A program made the translations under genes and the position numbers. The notes under the pieces are model-generated. The model was not told the DNA's origin, made no database searches, and saw only the letters and a list, made by a program, of their open reading frames with translations. A stretch of DNA of 64,000 nucleotides from Pocillopora verrucosa (taxonomy: Eukaryota; Cnidaria; Anthozoa; Scleractinia; Pocilloporidae): the NCBI RefSeq assembly GCF_036669915.1, contig NC_089312.1:30661830-30725829 (forward strand), read 5' to 3'. Shown here piece by piece: positions 33,101-45,084 of this stretch (positions are counted from its first letter, which is position 1; every line of letters begins with the position of its first letter).

Positions 33101-35111
33101 TTAGTGCTTTTTTGTTTGACTTTGAATTTCATGACATCTTCTGGAACTAAATTTCTAGAATAATATTTACTGATTTTATTAGAGTTGTTTATAAGTTGTA
33201 AGTGAGTACAACTAGGGTTTTCGGTGCAGTATTCCGCGGGAGAAATTTAGAGTTTTACTTTACCTCAACTTCTTATTGGTCTCCTAGAGCCATCAAACAA
33301 ATCTATTAAATTGACAAAGAAGATTTAGGCCGTCAATCAAATGTTGACATTGAAACGACAGGTACGATATTTTTCACAATATAACCTGCGGCGTATGAAA
33401 GCCTCCAAATTAAACGAGTCACTCATTTACCGATATCAAAATACTTTTAATTGAAACTTTTAGTTACACTAAGAATAATTTACCCACAGGCGTTTTTTGA
33501 AGAAAACTAACACTTGAGAGAGTAAAGCAAATTTAGAAGCCTTCGGAAATACGTTATTTTTATTTTGACTCCTGGGTTTACTCACCATTTTTTTGAAACG
33601 ATACTTGATTCTATGCAATGTCTATGTGCTGATAAACCATTAGTGCTCATGGGAAAACATTCAATTTTGTATAAACGTTTCCTTGAAAGTTTTTCCACAA
33701 CCCCCTTCCAAACTCTTTTATTTGATTGGGTGCCCGCGCCAAAAGAGATGCATCACGAGAAGGAAGAGTCTCACAGAAAGAAAACTTTGAACACAATCGT
33801 TCAAAACAGCTGTTTGGTGGAATAAGAAAATCATACGAAGAAGATTATACAGAAAAGGAAGAAGAGAAGGAGGAAAAAACCAAACACCATTTCAGTCTAC
33901 AGATAGTCAATATCGTTATGGCTAATTGATATGCCGATGACGTCATCAGAGAGCTTCACAATTCACTTTTACAATCTATGCTTTTCTGAAAGCCTAATTT
34001 TAACTTAGTTCTGGCTATAAAAGCATTTTTTTCTTTCTTTTAAAGCGTTTGGACCAAAGAGTGACCCAGCAAATTACATAAATGACTTAACTTGACGTTC
34101 ACTTTATTGTATGCTTTCCTTGTGAAGCTAGTTCAAGGAATTCTAAACAGCTCGACTTTGAATTCGTGGGACAAATAGAATTATATTTTACAGCTTCCAT
34201 ATTATTTCAATTTATTTATTATAACTTTGTTCCCGTCGAAGGAACTCTAACCTGTAAATAAAGTATCATTTCCTTTTCTGTGGTACAAATACCAAAGGGC
34301 ACAGCACTCAAAAACATCAGGTTATTTTTGATTTGCAGCTATTGATTGAAGAATGCTTGCCGACCTTGCCACGACTTGTGCGACATGTTTGCGAGTGAAA
34401 ATTCTAACCATGACTCGAAATCAATGAAAACTTCAGAACGAGACGAGAACATGCAAATTTGTGTATTTGTTGATAGGAAAAAGACTGCACGAACTTGTTA
34501 TCTTCGTTATGGGATCGAGAATAGCTTTCAATTTCGTAAAAAACATCAAGAATGATTAAGTATAGAACTTTCCGTCACGTGCAGAATGTACTATGTTATA
34601 AACACAGTTTCCCCATTGCCTATCGCGCAACGACTTCTTTTGCAAAAACCAACGGGGCTGAGCATAAGTGATTTAAAAGGAAAACCGGAAACAAAAACTC
34701 AACAATCTATGATTAATGAGGGGAAGATAAACTTTGAACCATCGACCTCAAATGTTCATGAGACCCTTCGTTCACTGCAACTTATAAAAAATTTTCTTCG
34801 CTCACTGTTTGCTTCAGCGCCGAGAACGTGTTTGAGGTCCAATTCCTTAAAGACGGAAATCATCAGAAGATGCCAAACGATAATGCGGATTAAAAAAATA
34901 TTTTACTCTCCTGGGTGCTTTTAAAAAGACGGTTATGTTGTGTTTAAGGAATATCGTTGACAAATCCTTCGCACATGTATACGTGTATTTACCGAGTATT
35001 GGTGAGAATTGTTCAATTATTCACTCAGAAATTAATATTTTATTAACCAATTTGTTCCTTTAAACTTGAAGGTGTAAGCTAACTTCATCACGCTTTGATC
35101 AGAAGAAGGCA
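30113..35111 (+). other. Upstream region of receptor copy B
   Basis: Non-coding, related to 9099-15341. No conserved open frame. Contains a perfect TGACGTCA (CRE-like) at 33938-33945; the equivalent site before copy C reads AGACGTCA near 46969. The open frames at 33565-33825 and 34586-34924 are not maintained in the other units. Confidence 0.55.
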
Positions 35112-35120
35112 TTTATAAAG
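35112..35120 (+). promoter_or_regulatory. Putative TATA element of receptor copy B
   Basis: TTTATAAAG about 70 bp before ATG 35190, in the same conserved context as in copies A and C. Confidence 0.45.
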
Positions 35121-38100
35121 ATAATACTGAAGAATCCCTCGACAGTCTACAAGAATAACGCGTCGTTTCTTAAGTCGAAAGTAACCGTGATGGCCAGGAA
35201 GAGACTCTTCTTTTTTCTGCTTCTACCCCTAATTTTTTCACACTGTAAAGCTAAAGAAACACTTTACATCGGTGGACTGTTTGGTATTGACACAAGTGGC
35301 GGTGGATGGAACTCGGCAGGAATAATTCCCGCCGTTCAGATGGCTATCGATGAAATAAACAACAACACAGAGATTCTTAAGGATTATCACCTGCAACTTT
35401 TGTTAAAGGATTCTCAGGTTGGTAACCTGTAGAGGTAAAATGTAAAGGAAACTTCTCCCTCAGAAACCGTAAAAAGCTTTTTTAAATTCAAGTCCTCTGT
35501 AAATATTGTGTCGCACTTTAAATCTTCAATACAATTCAGAGATTATTGTAATAAATTGATGTTGTTAAACAACCTTTAAATTTATTGAGGCAATTTTTTC
35601 CTCTTTGTTTTCCTGAGTGTAAGGTAAGGAAATAATATATGCAAGATAAGAAGTAGTTAGTTGACATATTTCGAGATTCTCTTGACACCCGAGGAAACAG
35701 TTTACGTATTCATCCTTTGTCCCAACGCTTACACGGGTCTTGTTAGCACAGCTTGGATTAAAATTTCTGATGTTTGTGTAACCAATGGGATATCAAACAT
35801 TTTTACGTATCAAGGTCATTCTTGTTTATAGTTTTGATCGGCACAATGACATAAAATTGCTTATTTTCGCGATAACTTCAAGAAATTTAATTTCTGTCCA
35901 AGAAAGTTCGTTTCTTCAGTTTGGGACATGCAAGCGATTTGAAGGATCATTAAAGGTTGTCATATTAATTAAGGTTTACTAGATGATCATAAAATGACAC
36001 TTTTGATTCCGATAATCGACGTAGGCGCAGACTAGATAAATTTCAGCTTTGATTTGGACTTTTCGTTTTTTTAAACACTCAGTGCAATGTTGGCGAGGCT
36101 GTCCGCAGAACCCTGGAGTACATATCATCCGGGAAATCCAAAATCATGTTTCTAGGCCCCGGATGCTCTAAAGCCACAATGCCAGTAGCGGAAGCCATTC
36201 ATTACTGGAACATTGTGCAGGTAAGTTATCTTATCTGCTATATTCATAAATCACATAATTGGCTTTTTTAATGAAGCTGGGGAAATTTGAAAAGCAAAGA
36301 TCACGACAGCTCGAGACAGGAACATTAAATAACGCACTATGACTGGTTTTAATTTATTAACAGGTTTTTGGCAATATTTTACTCCTGCAACTAGAGATAA
36401 ATGAATACAAACCTGTTGAGAACTTTGCTTGGAATGAAGGTGTCGTCCTCGGAATTGTATTCAAATGAAAACAAAAATAATAACAAGAGCATAATCTAAA
36501 TTTCCCTCTCCTTAGATTGGCTTCTCAAATTCTTCCCCATTGCTATCGTCAAAAGCCGTTTTTCCCCTCTACTTTCGAACCAACCCTTCGGAGAAATTCT
36601 CCAATCTGGGACGAATTGCGATTCTTCGACGATTCAACTGGAAGAAAATTGCCATTCTGCAACAAAACAACGACGTTTTCACAGGAATCAGCAACTCTCT
36701 TATTGATATGCTGGGTGCAACCAATATAACCGTGCTTGCCTACGAGAGTTTCAAAGATCATCCGAAGATTGCCATAGAGAACCTGAAGGTAAACTACTTA
36801 AGTTTCGTTTTGTTTTCATGAGACATTTCATGCTTAGTGTTAAAATAATGTACCCCTCGTCACTTCGGAATGAATATCATATTGGTTTATTGAAGACAGT
36901 ACTGATCAGGAGAAAGAAGAAAACCAGTAACTCTGATAATCTTAGTAATTACGTAAGCCGAGGCTATTTTTGTCCAGTCTCAAGTCCTCAGCGGTTTATG
37001 GCATACACTTTACATAAATGCTACTTTTAATCCCTTAGAGGAAAGATGCCCGTATCATCTTTGCATTTTTCTATCAAGATCAACATTATATCACCTTTTG
37101 TGAGGTAAGGGCGTAAAGTAAGAAATTTCATCTCCGATGAATTGTCGATCTTTCCAGAGTGAGCGAGAAACGATCGCTAGCTCCCGTCTCTGAATGGAAG
37201 ATGGCATTGAACCCATACTTTCATTTACGATGTAACTAGAAGGGAGACATACCATGATGAACAAAAATAGCTTATAAACTGTACATAGATCTCTTGCAGT
37301 TTATAATCTCTTGTCAACGACTGATCGTAAATGGCTGAAAAAGGAAGGAACAGCAAACTTTAAATTAACTGGAGCCTTCAATTAACAGAGACTCTGTACA
37401 ACAACATTAAGGTCCGTTTGCAAGATTAGAGAAATATCCATACATAAACGCTGAAACCCAAAGTACGACTATTATAACAAAATTATTACATTGGTCAAGA
37501 ATTGATAATCGTTTCACCTGTAAATCAGTTATTTTCTGTCTTAATTACAATCTACAGGCTTTCAAGAAAGGTATGTATGGACCGAAATATGTGTGGATTT
37601 TGTTCTCTGGTCGATTTCAGGACAATTGGTGGAAAGTGCAGAGTCCTCTAGTGGATTGTACACCGGAAGAAGTGCGGAAAGGCCTGAGTAACAATATCGG
37701 AACTGCAGAATTGAAACTCAGTCCTGTCTCAGGACCAACTAAATTTGGAAAGGTATGTAACATAACCCCAAACCAAATCGTTGTCTCTCCTCTTACGTGA
37801 GGAGACGCGAGGGAGAAACATGTACAGTGTATAGCTGACGACAAACCTTCCAAACCTGAGTTTTTTAATAAATGACTAAGAACGAGAGAAAATATAATTT
37901 CTTTTATATACCATACAGGGTTCACATAACAATAAGCCACGAAAAATACGTATAGAAAAACAATATTATATAACAATACAAGTTTCAACACTAAGCATAG
38001 AGACAACTTTTTAACATAATTAAATAAAGATGTGAGGAAAACTTTGACCTATTTGTAGTTTCAATAATGTGACCAACGCTTTACTCGTACCCGCGATAGA

Positions 38101-39518
38101 ATAATTCCTAAATGAGAGGTTTCTAATCTTAAAAGAAATGATTCACGGTCATGAAGTTTTATGCTCACACACATTGACTGGATATCTTCTGCAGTCATTT
38201 TTCTTCGGTCATTTTTCTCAGACGCCCCAAGAACTCTACACTGAATATCTAGAACGCCTCAACAACTCGGGATATTCCGAAAATACGTTTGCCTCTTATG
38301 GATATGACGCGGCCTGGACATGCGCACTGACTCTCAACGCATCAATTAATGTCTTGGAAAAACAGAACTTCAAACTGAATGAATTCAACTATAGCCTTCC
38401 TAACGTGAGCAAAGTCTTTGTCGACATAATGAAGAGGATTTCATTCGCTGGAATGACAGTAAGTTGCACTCGATCGCGAGGGCTGTGTTAGCAATCTGTG
38501 GTTGTTGTTTGGAAGGAAAAGCCGTTCTCCAGATTATTGAATTTCAACTCTTCATTTATTTGTAGGGCCAGGTGAAGTTCGACAGTAATCATGATCGTAT
38601 AACAAAACTGGAGGTCCGACAAATACAAGGCAAGTACTGACCGTGTGCGGTAAATTTTTGTCGCTTTTCTCGTGTGACACCCTGCTAAAGGTCTTTGGTA
38701 TACCTTCAAAGCCAATCTTTTTTGTTTGTCTCGTCGTGTAGGAAATACCCAACGAAGAGTTGCATTCTACGACATGGAAAAAGACACTCTCGAAGAGGAT
38801 AGCAATAGTGTTTACTTATGGGATGGTAAGATTCATGTTACAGATATATAACTTTATTTTATTTTATTTGAAGTAATTGTATACTTCTAGAGAATCTCTT
38901 TTTTTAAACTTGAAACCGCAACTAGTTTTTCAAGAAGAAGCATTAAATTTGAAGTGCCATTTGCGCTAAGATCTTTTATTATACATTTACAGAGGAAAAT
39001 AACTATTGTATTACTGATCTTTTATCTTAGCGAGGGAAGATAATAGTAACACTACGATCACACGATCGCATGTGTTACCATCTAGTTTGATATAGATTAA
39101 TATAAAAAAAACCTTACCTTCCGATTCAGTTATGCTGGGCACCTCTTCTTCATCAGAGTGAAATTTTTTTTTCTGCTCGTTAAGGTGGTAAAGTCCCCGT
39201 CGATGGTCTAAGAATAGAAGAAAAGCTGGAAGGAGTCGATCCAGGGGTCTTGTGGTTTGTCATTGCTGTATCAATCCTCGGAGTTCTGATGGCCATCGCA
39301 TTCCTCATATTCAATGTATACAACCAAAATATCAGGTATCTGTTTCACAGTTTTTTTTTTGTTTTTGTTTGTTAAAGAAAGAACGCCGAATACAAATCTT
39401 TCGTCCCCGAAATGAAGATCTTTAACAACAATGTCCAAATGCTCAAACAACCAAACGTTGCGTCACGCAATACTCAATAACGCCTTTAACGAGGTATAAG
39501 GTTAATGAATAATGGTAC

Positions 39519-39550
<32 letters not shown>
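39519..39550. repeat. (AAT)n microsatellite, intron 9 of copy B
   Basis: About ten AAT units at the position equivalent to 21643-21675 in copy A. Confidence 0.9.
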
Positions 39551-39552
<2 letters not shown>

Positions 39553-42500
39553 TAAAGGGAATCAAGGAGCTGGGCCATCATCATTAATATAATTTGGCTT
39601 TTTTTTCTCCCTTCTTTAGGTACATAAAAATGTCGTCACCTAATCTTAATAACGTAATCATAGCTGGTTGCATACTTATTTACGTGGCGGGTGTACTGTT
39701 CGGCTTAGATAAAGAGCAAGCAAGTTATTTGTGCCAGGTAAATGCGTATCTTCCTTAAAAAATCAACCAGATCTTGTTTTTGGCTGTCGTAAATTGCAAT
39801 TCCTAAATTTTATAAGCCATGATATCTGAACTTCATATCTTCGACCTGATCTTTTTCGTGGAATCAGTTAACAAAGCAATTTCTGAAGGCACTTTTTTTA
39901 TGGAGCAATGAAATGGTTTAAAAGCAGGGTATCTGTTTTACCTCATCATTTTTCATCAATTAATTTGAAGGAATGTATGAGAGCTAAGGAAAGATAATGG
40001 ACTGAATTTTCTCAAGGAAAGAGTTAATAGCAAACAATCAATTAAAAAATATAAACAGCGACGCTCACTTACTTCATTCCTTGGAAACTTTTTTTACTTA
40101 GTTGGAGTTATGGATTGCAATGATTGGATTCAGCTTGGGCTTTGGAGCGATGTTCAGCAAAACCTGGAGAGTTCATGTGATATTTCTCAATGCTAAAACT
40201 ACAAAAAGGGTGAGTGCATACTGAGCAAATTCTTCAAAGATTTTCTCTTTATCTAAAGTTTTGACAACCTGTGACATTAGCCACTTTCAGTTCTTTTTAT
40301 TTATAAGATATTTTTTGTACTTGCCCCTATTTTTTTTTCCAGTTTTTCTAATTATCAAATGCCATTTCACCCAACTTCCCCTTAGGACAATTGAGTCACC
40401 CAGGATTGAATAAAATCAAACGATCAACTTTAAATTAAACATAGATCCAATTTTTTTACAGGTTACTCATATTCTGCGAGTCGTTGTCAATAAATAGACA
40501 GAGAAAAAGTCAGAAAGAGAGACAGACATAAAGTATAAGCAGATAAAAGAGCAAGATAAATGATAAACAATAGAAGTTCAGATAGGTAGAAAGATAAATA
40601 TGTAGATGGAGACATAAATAAATGATAGATGGATAGATAGATACAACTGTAAGATAGAGCCAGAAAGATGCCTAAGCGCGATTTGTTATGAATAATTTCC
40701 CTGCAGGTTATCATCCGGGACCGTCAGTTGTTTGGTATGGTTGCTGTTCTTCTTTAATTGATATCATAATTCTCGTCACGTGGCAGATTGTCGACCCATT
40801 GACAAATAAAGTAGAAAACTTGACGCTGCAGGTAAAGAGCAAAAATTTTAAACAATCGTGAGATTTTGAACTTAAGGGAAAAGAAAGCTCTCACTCGCCT
40901 CTCTGGGGGGATCTCTTCCAACGCACACCTATGCCACCAAAACCTGTAATGACTTGCAAGTTTTAGGAAACCTAAAAAATATTTTCAAACTTTGACAGCT
41001 ATTTTAGGCTTGGTTGCCTATTTCATCGAAACATCAACGGTCACCGCACTATATTTTGCCGAGAAACTTCAGGGAAATTAGGGCATGTGACCAAGATGGC
41101 GAAAATATTTTTCATTCCAAAAACCTAAGTGTTTATGGGTGCTAAGTTATGTATTTTCTACAACACTGAAATGGACAGACTTAAATTTATCAATTCTTGG
41201 AAAATCTAAGACTATAACGGACAGTTTACCTTCTAATGTGGCACTTAGTAGTGCACATTGATCTTCTACACGTCATCAAAAGATGGCAAGGAACGAGGAC
41301 AAGGATTGCCAAAAATTAATTTTTTTCTACAGTACCTTAGATTATTTTTAAATAATTCTCTTATTTTTACTACAGGTATCACAAGAGGATGACACTGGCA
41401 TACAACCGTATGTAACCAAGTGTACCTGCGAGAACATAATGATATGGCTACCTTGCATATACCTGTACAAAGGTAGTAGTCAGAGACTTTTAAGGTGTTG
41501 ATGGATGACACAGCGTATCTTGCATTGCGAATATAGGAGATTCTCCTTTGGAGAGTGATCTGTGCTTGTTTGGGAGATGATCAGTGTCACACACTGACTC
41601 TTAAAAGATCCCTCTTTACACACCAGAGAGTATTAGCTTCTACAGTCATGCGCGATAAACACACTGGATCATTTATTCTGAGACCAGATGATTTCCATTC
41701 TGTCTGTTTCTTCAAGGAAATAAAACTGGATAAAATTAAGGTAAATAAACTTATTCGAGTGTTAACGTCAATGCAAATTCAGTTCTAGCGAACAATGTTC
41801 ACGATGAGACATGCGAATAAACCGCTCATAAAGTGATTCACCAAGCTATTAAATTCACTGAGATTTATCAAATGTCTCTTCTCTGGAAAAAGAGCACAAA
41901 CGACTGGTCCTAATTATTTACTTATCAACGTGACGTTTATCTCATTGCTTTCTATCTTTAGGCCTGTTGTTATTATTTGGAGCCTACTTGGCCTGGGAAA
42001 CCCGCAAAGTGCATATCCCCGCTTTAAATGACAGCAAACTGATTGGCTCGTCCGTTTATAACGTCATCATTCCTTGTATCCTCGTATTTCCTATTCTTGG
42101 TGTTGTCGCTGACCGACCTACCATTCACTTTTCCTTGTCCTCGTTCCTCACCATCTTCTGTACCACATTTACCCTGAGTCTTGTTTTCGTTCCAAAGGTT
42201 AGTTTATCGAAAAAATTTTGAGAACTAAGTTTCAAGTTGTGCCATGATTACGTTTGCTTCTTTAGCCACTTCGTACAAATGATTAAAGCATTCTATCAGA
42301 AATATATATATAGAAACATCTTCATGGGTAAGTTTCCGTGTCGTCTATAGTGTGCGACACTAGCGAAATTAAATTTTTCCCCATAAACGTCAAGGGTTCA
42401 GCTATATGTACATCACAGTGATGCTCAACAAAGCCGGAAACAAAATCGTACCATCGCCATGACAACGACGTTTTAGTTTTAGAATTTGAGACTAAATCAT

Positions 42501-42635
42501 ATTGATCATTTATTGTAGATAATGTTCTTAAGAACCGCGGACGAAAATAGTTTTTCAAATGCTACTGGCTCAACCATACAAGGTGGACGAATGTCGACGA
42601 AGGTAAAAACACAATAAGCCAAAGTAAATAAATAT

Positions 42636-42780
42636 GTTATTCTCCAGCCGAGAGGTACGTATTGGGGAAAAAATTTTACCCTCTGTCTTGAGGGCCGTCC
42701 TTTGCCTACGGCCTTGAGTGGTACTCAGGACCTCGGACACAGTTCTTCCCAATAGGGACCGACCTAAGCTGGTGAATAAC
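42636..42780. mobile_element. MITE in intron 15 of copy B
   Basis: 145 bp with terminal inverted repeats of about 37 bp: GTTATTCTCCAGC at the left, GCTGGTGAATAAC at the right, and TATTGGGGA near 42661 paired with TCCCAATA near 42747. It carries no coding capacity. Copy A continues without it after TAAATAAATATGTTATTC (about 26030), so A provides a paralogous empty site. The interior CCTACGGCCTTGAG resembles a repeat I associate with coral genomes (recollection). Confidence 0.65.
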
Positions 42781-43859
42781 ATTTTTATTCGTTTCTAAAA
42801 CTGAACGAAATGCTTGCCAAAAGAACCCCAATGATTTAGGCTGTAATTAAGGCGAGATCCTATTTAAACAGAACAATTTTTGAGTAAGTAAATGGTAGTA
42901 GAAAGAGGGGTAATGGAAATTAAAGAGAGAGGCTTCACAGAAAAATTTTATTTCTGTAGCGGATAAAGGTGATTCAGTAGGCTTTCAAACAAACTTGAAA
43001 CATCTTTTTTTACAAGTATCTGACACAATCTGACGGCTGTCAATTATAGAAAAAATAGCATATGTACACTTTTGAACAAAAACAATGGTACTGGTTTGGC
43101 AAACAAACTCAAGTTCAATGACTGCCACCAAAATTTTTTCTTCAATATTCAGTGATCTTACGGAGAGTACTATTCACTTCCATCGATGTTTAGCGTACGA
43201 AGATCACCTCTGCTCAGTTAGTAATGGAAAGGAAAGTAATTGTAAGTAAATTCTTAAATAAGATTTGCCTCTGAGAAAAAATTAAAGCAAAGTATTTTTT
43301 CCCTTTACATTTATTCCGACGAGCTCGGTTCGAAAGAAAATTTCTGTCCTTTGTTCTTACTGACAGTGTCGTGCTTTTTAGGTGGATCCAGCATCTGCTT
43401 CTAAAACAAAAGAGGAGAACGCGAGGGAAACAGAGGAATGACTTATCAGTTCGGTTAAGTGAATACAATAAACACAGATTTACCGCACCCCGTCAAATTC
43501 AATACGCACAATTCGACTGACTAACCGGTAAATAAGAGAACTAGCCGAGCATGACATATGCCTGATTAGCATTCTACATTTTATAGGGCAGTAAAAACTT
43601 AGAATTAATGAAATAAACCGTGAAAGAAAATTACAATTAAGATTACCTGCACTTACTGCGATTTCATTATTCACTAAGTCAGTCCCTTGAGAATCAGTGA
43701 TCTTTGCTACGAGGAAAGAATGTTATAGATCGATGCGAGGCTCGCTATATAAGCGAGTAGAAGTGCTTTAAAGTTAAAAAAGCCAGTAAAATCGATATCG
43801 CAAAAGGCCAAAATATCCTTGAAAAAGTGAAATATAGCAAGATCTGTTCTAAAACAAGG

Positions 43860-45084
43860 AATTTTAATGAACAACAGCCATATCAAAAAACATTTTTTAA
43901 GACAGCTCTTCAGTGATGGGTATACACGATTGAAATGTATGAGTGAATCATGTCAAGCATTAGGGTATGATTGTCAATTTCTTTTCGTTTCTTGCAAACA
44001 GCTTATTTCAAGTAATAAATAAATAAATAAATAATGAACCAGTAGTTCTCATTGTGGTCCAGCAATTTTGAAAACTTCTGTATCCCCACTTTCAAAGAAG
44101 GCATCTCCCATGAAAATTTAAACATTTAAGACCTAAGCTACCAGTAACAAGTTTTTTAATGGTAAGTGTTTCCAAACGATAACTTGTGGTGACTTCGAAA
44201 TGTTATCCGAACAATGAACTAACGCGAGGATTTTAAAGCAATTAATGCCGAAGAAAAAAAAAAGGTTTGAATTTTTCTGGGCCGTAGCGTGAGAAAAAAC
44301 CCTGGTAAGACACGACTTACCTCTTTCTCTGATCCTGTGTAGTTCCGTTTCTCTTGCCGATGACTTCTTTTCAGTCTGTTTCTGGAGTTTTTTTATTTCC
44401 TTTCATGTTGCTCTTCACAAGATATTCGCCTTTTTAACGTATGCCTTTTATTGTTCTCTTTCACGTTCCTCTCGCCGTATTCTGCTTTTTTTAGCGTCTT
44501 TCCTAACTTTCTTGCGCTTTTTCTCGGCTGACTTTACGCCTTTTACTTCTTTCTTTCTTTGATCGTTCTGTCTCTTTCTTTCCAGTCTATTTTCATTCAA
44601 ACCCTTTCTCCACTAACTTGGATTATAACAATTTCCTCCGGTTGACAAAGCTTTAGCTCTGCCGGTATTGTTGCTTTGCGAGTTTATTAGGAATTTCAAA
44701 ATACAGAGGATTACTGTTCAACTACAACCTCGGCGATAGATTTTCCGCTCAAACCGCGTGTTACAAATAATTTGCTTACGCGGCTTCACATCTGCTAGTC
44801 CACCAAGAGCCTGCATGTGATACCTAACCGTATGCCCGCGGTACGCTGCACTAAAGCTGGACATCGAGTATACGCACTTCATTGTCATCTGCCGGTGTCT
44901 ACTGGCGCACACTAGTAAGGTTTCCAAGTTACGCACGCAATCGCGCCTGTGCATTAGCTTCTCCCTTGCCCTTCCACTACATAATGGCTAAGATAGTGCC
45001 CGCAATACAGTTGGCCGCGTACGCTAAAAGTAGCACTTTGCACGGTCGGTCGTAAGGTCGTTCGTCGAAATTTACTATTTATTT
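43860..45084. other. Unit-C-specific block with low-complexity sequence
   Basis: Lies between the junction block and the point where homology to the upstream regions of A and B resumes (about 45085). Contains an (AAAT)n run near 44015-44033, a pyrimidine-rich stretch at 44330-44600 that reads as Lys/Arg/Glu-rich on the minus strand, and a less AT-rich stretch at 44700-45000 with a 78-codon minus-strand frame that I do not recognise. Probably inserted DNA. Confidence 0.4.

Larger units (their letters stand above)
35190..43441 (+). pseudogene. GABBR2-like receptor, copy B, frameshifted in the TM4 exon
   Basis: Same 16-exon architecture as copy A: 35190-35417, 36083-36220, 36516-36788, 37039-37104, 37558-37752, 38222-38458, 38566-38629, 38742-38825, 39185-39335, 39620-39737, 40102-40209, 40707-40831, 41376-41472, 41962-42197, 42519-42602, 43382-43441. 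All splice sites are present, including the GC donor of intron 7. Exon 12 is 125 nt instead of 126: one T is missing from the run after GTTGCTGTTCTTC (about 40752-40755), giving CTT CTT TAA within TM4. Translation would stop near residue 570, leaving the ligand-binding domain and three membrane spans. Every other exon remains open and well conserved, so the lesion is recent, is a polymorphism, or is a sequence error. If the base is restored by RNA or re-sequencing evidence, this would be a normal receptor of about 754 residues. The ORF call at 35187 begins at GTG; the conserved start is ATG 35190. Confidence 0.85.
26389..43448 (+). repeat. Tandem segmental duplication, unit B
   Basis: About 17 kb. 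It begins with the junction block after the stop codon of copy A (26389-26815, matching 6971-7390), is interrupted by the LINE at 26822-30112, resumes upstream-region homology at about 30125 and ends with receptor copy B. Boundaries were estimated by eye. Confidence 0.75.

Noticed and set aside
33565..34924. Open frames upstream of copy B (33565-33825, 34346-34555, 34586-34924)
   Set aside because: The related DNA before A and C does not keep these frames open.
44718..44954. 78-codon minus-strand frame in the unit-C block
   Set aside because: No domain, no splice partner and no counterpart in the other units; kept only as part of the block description.
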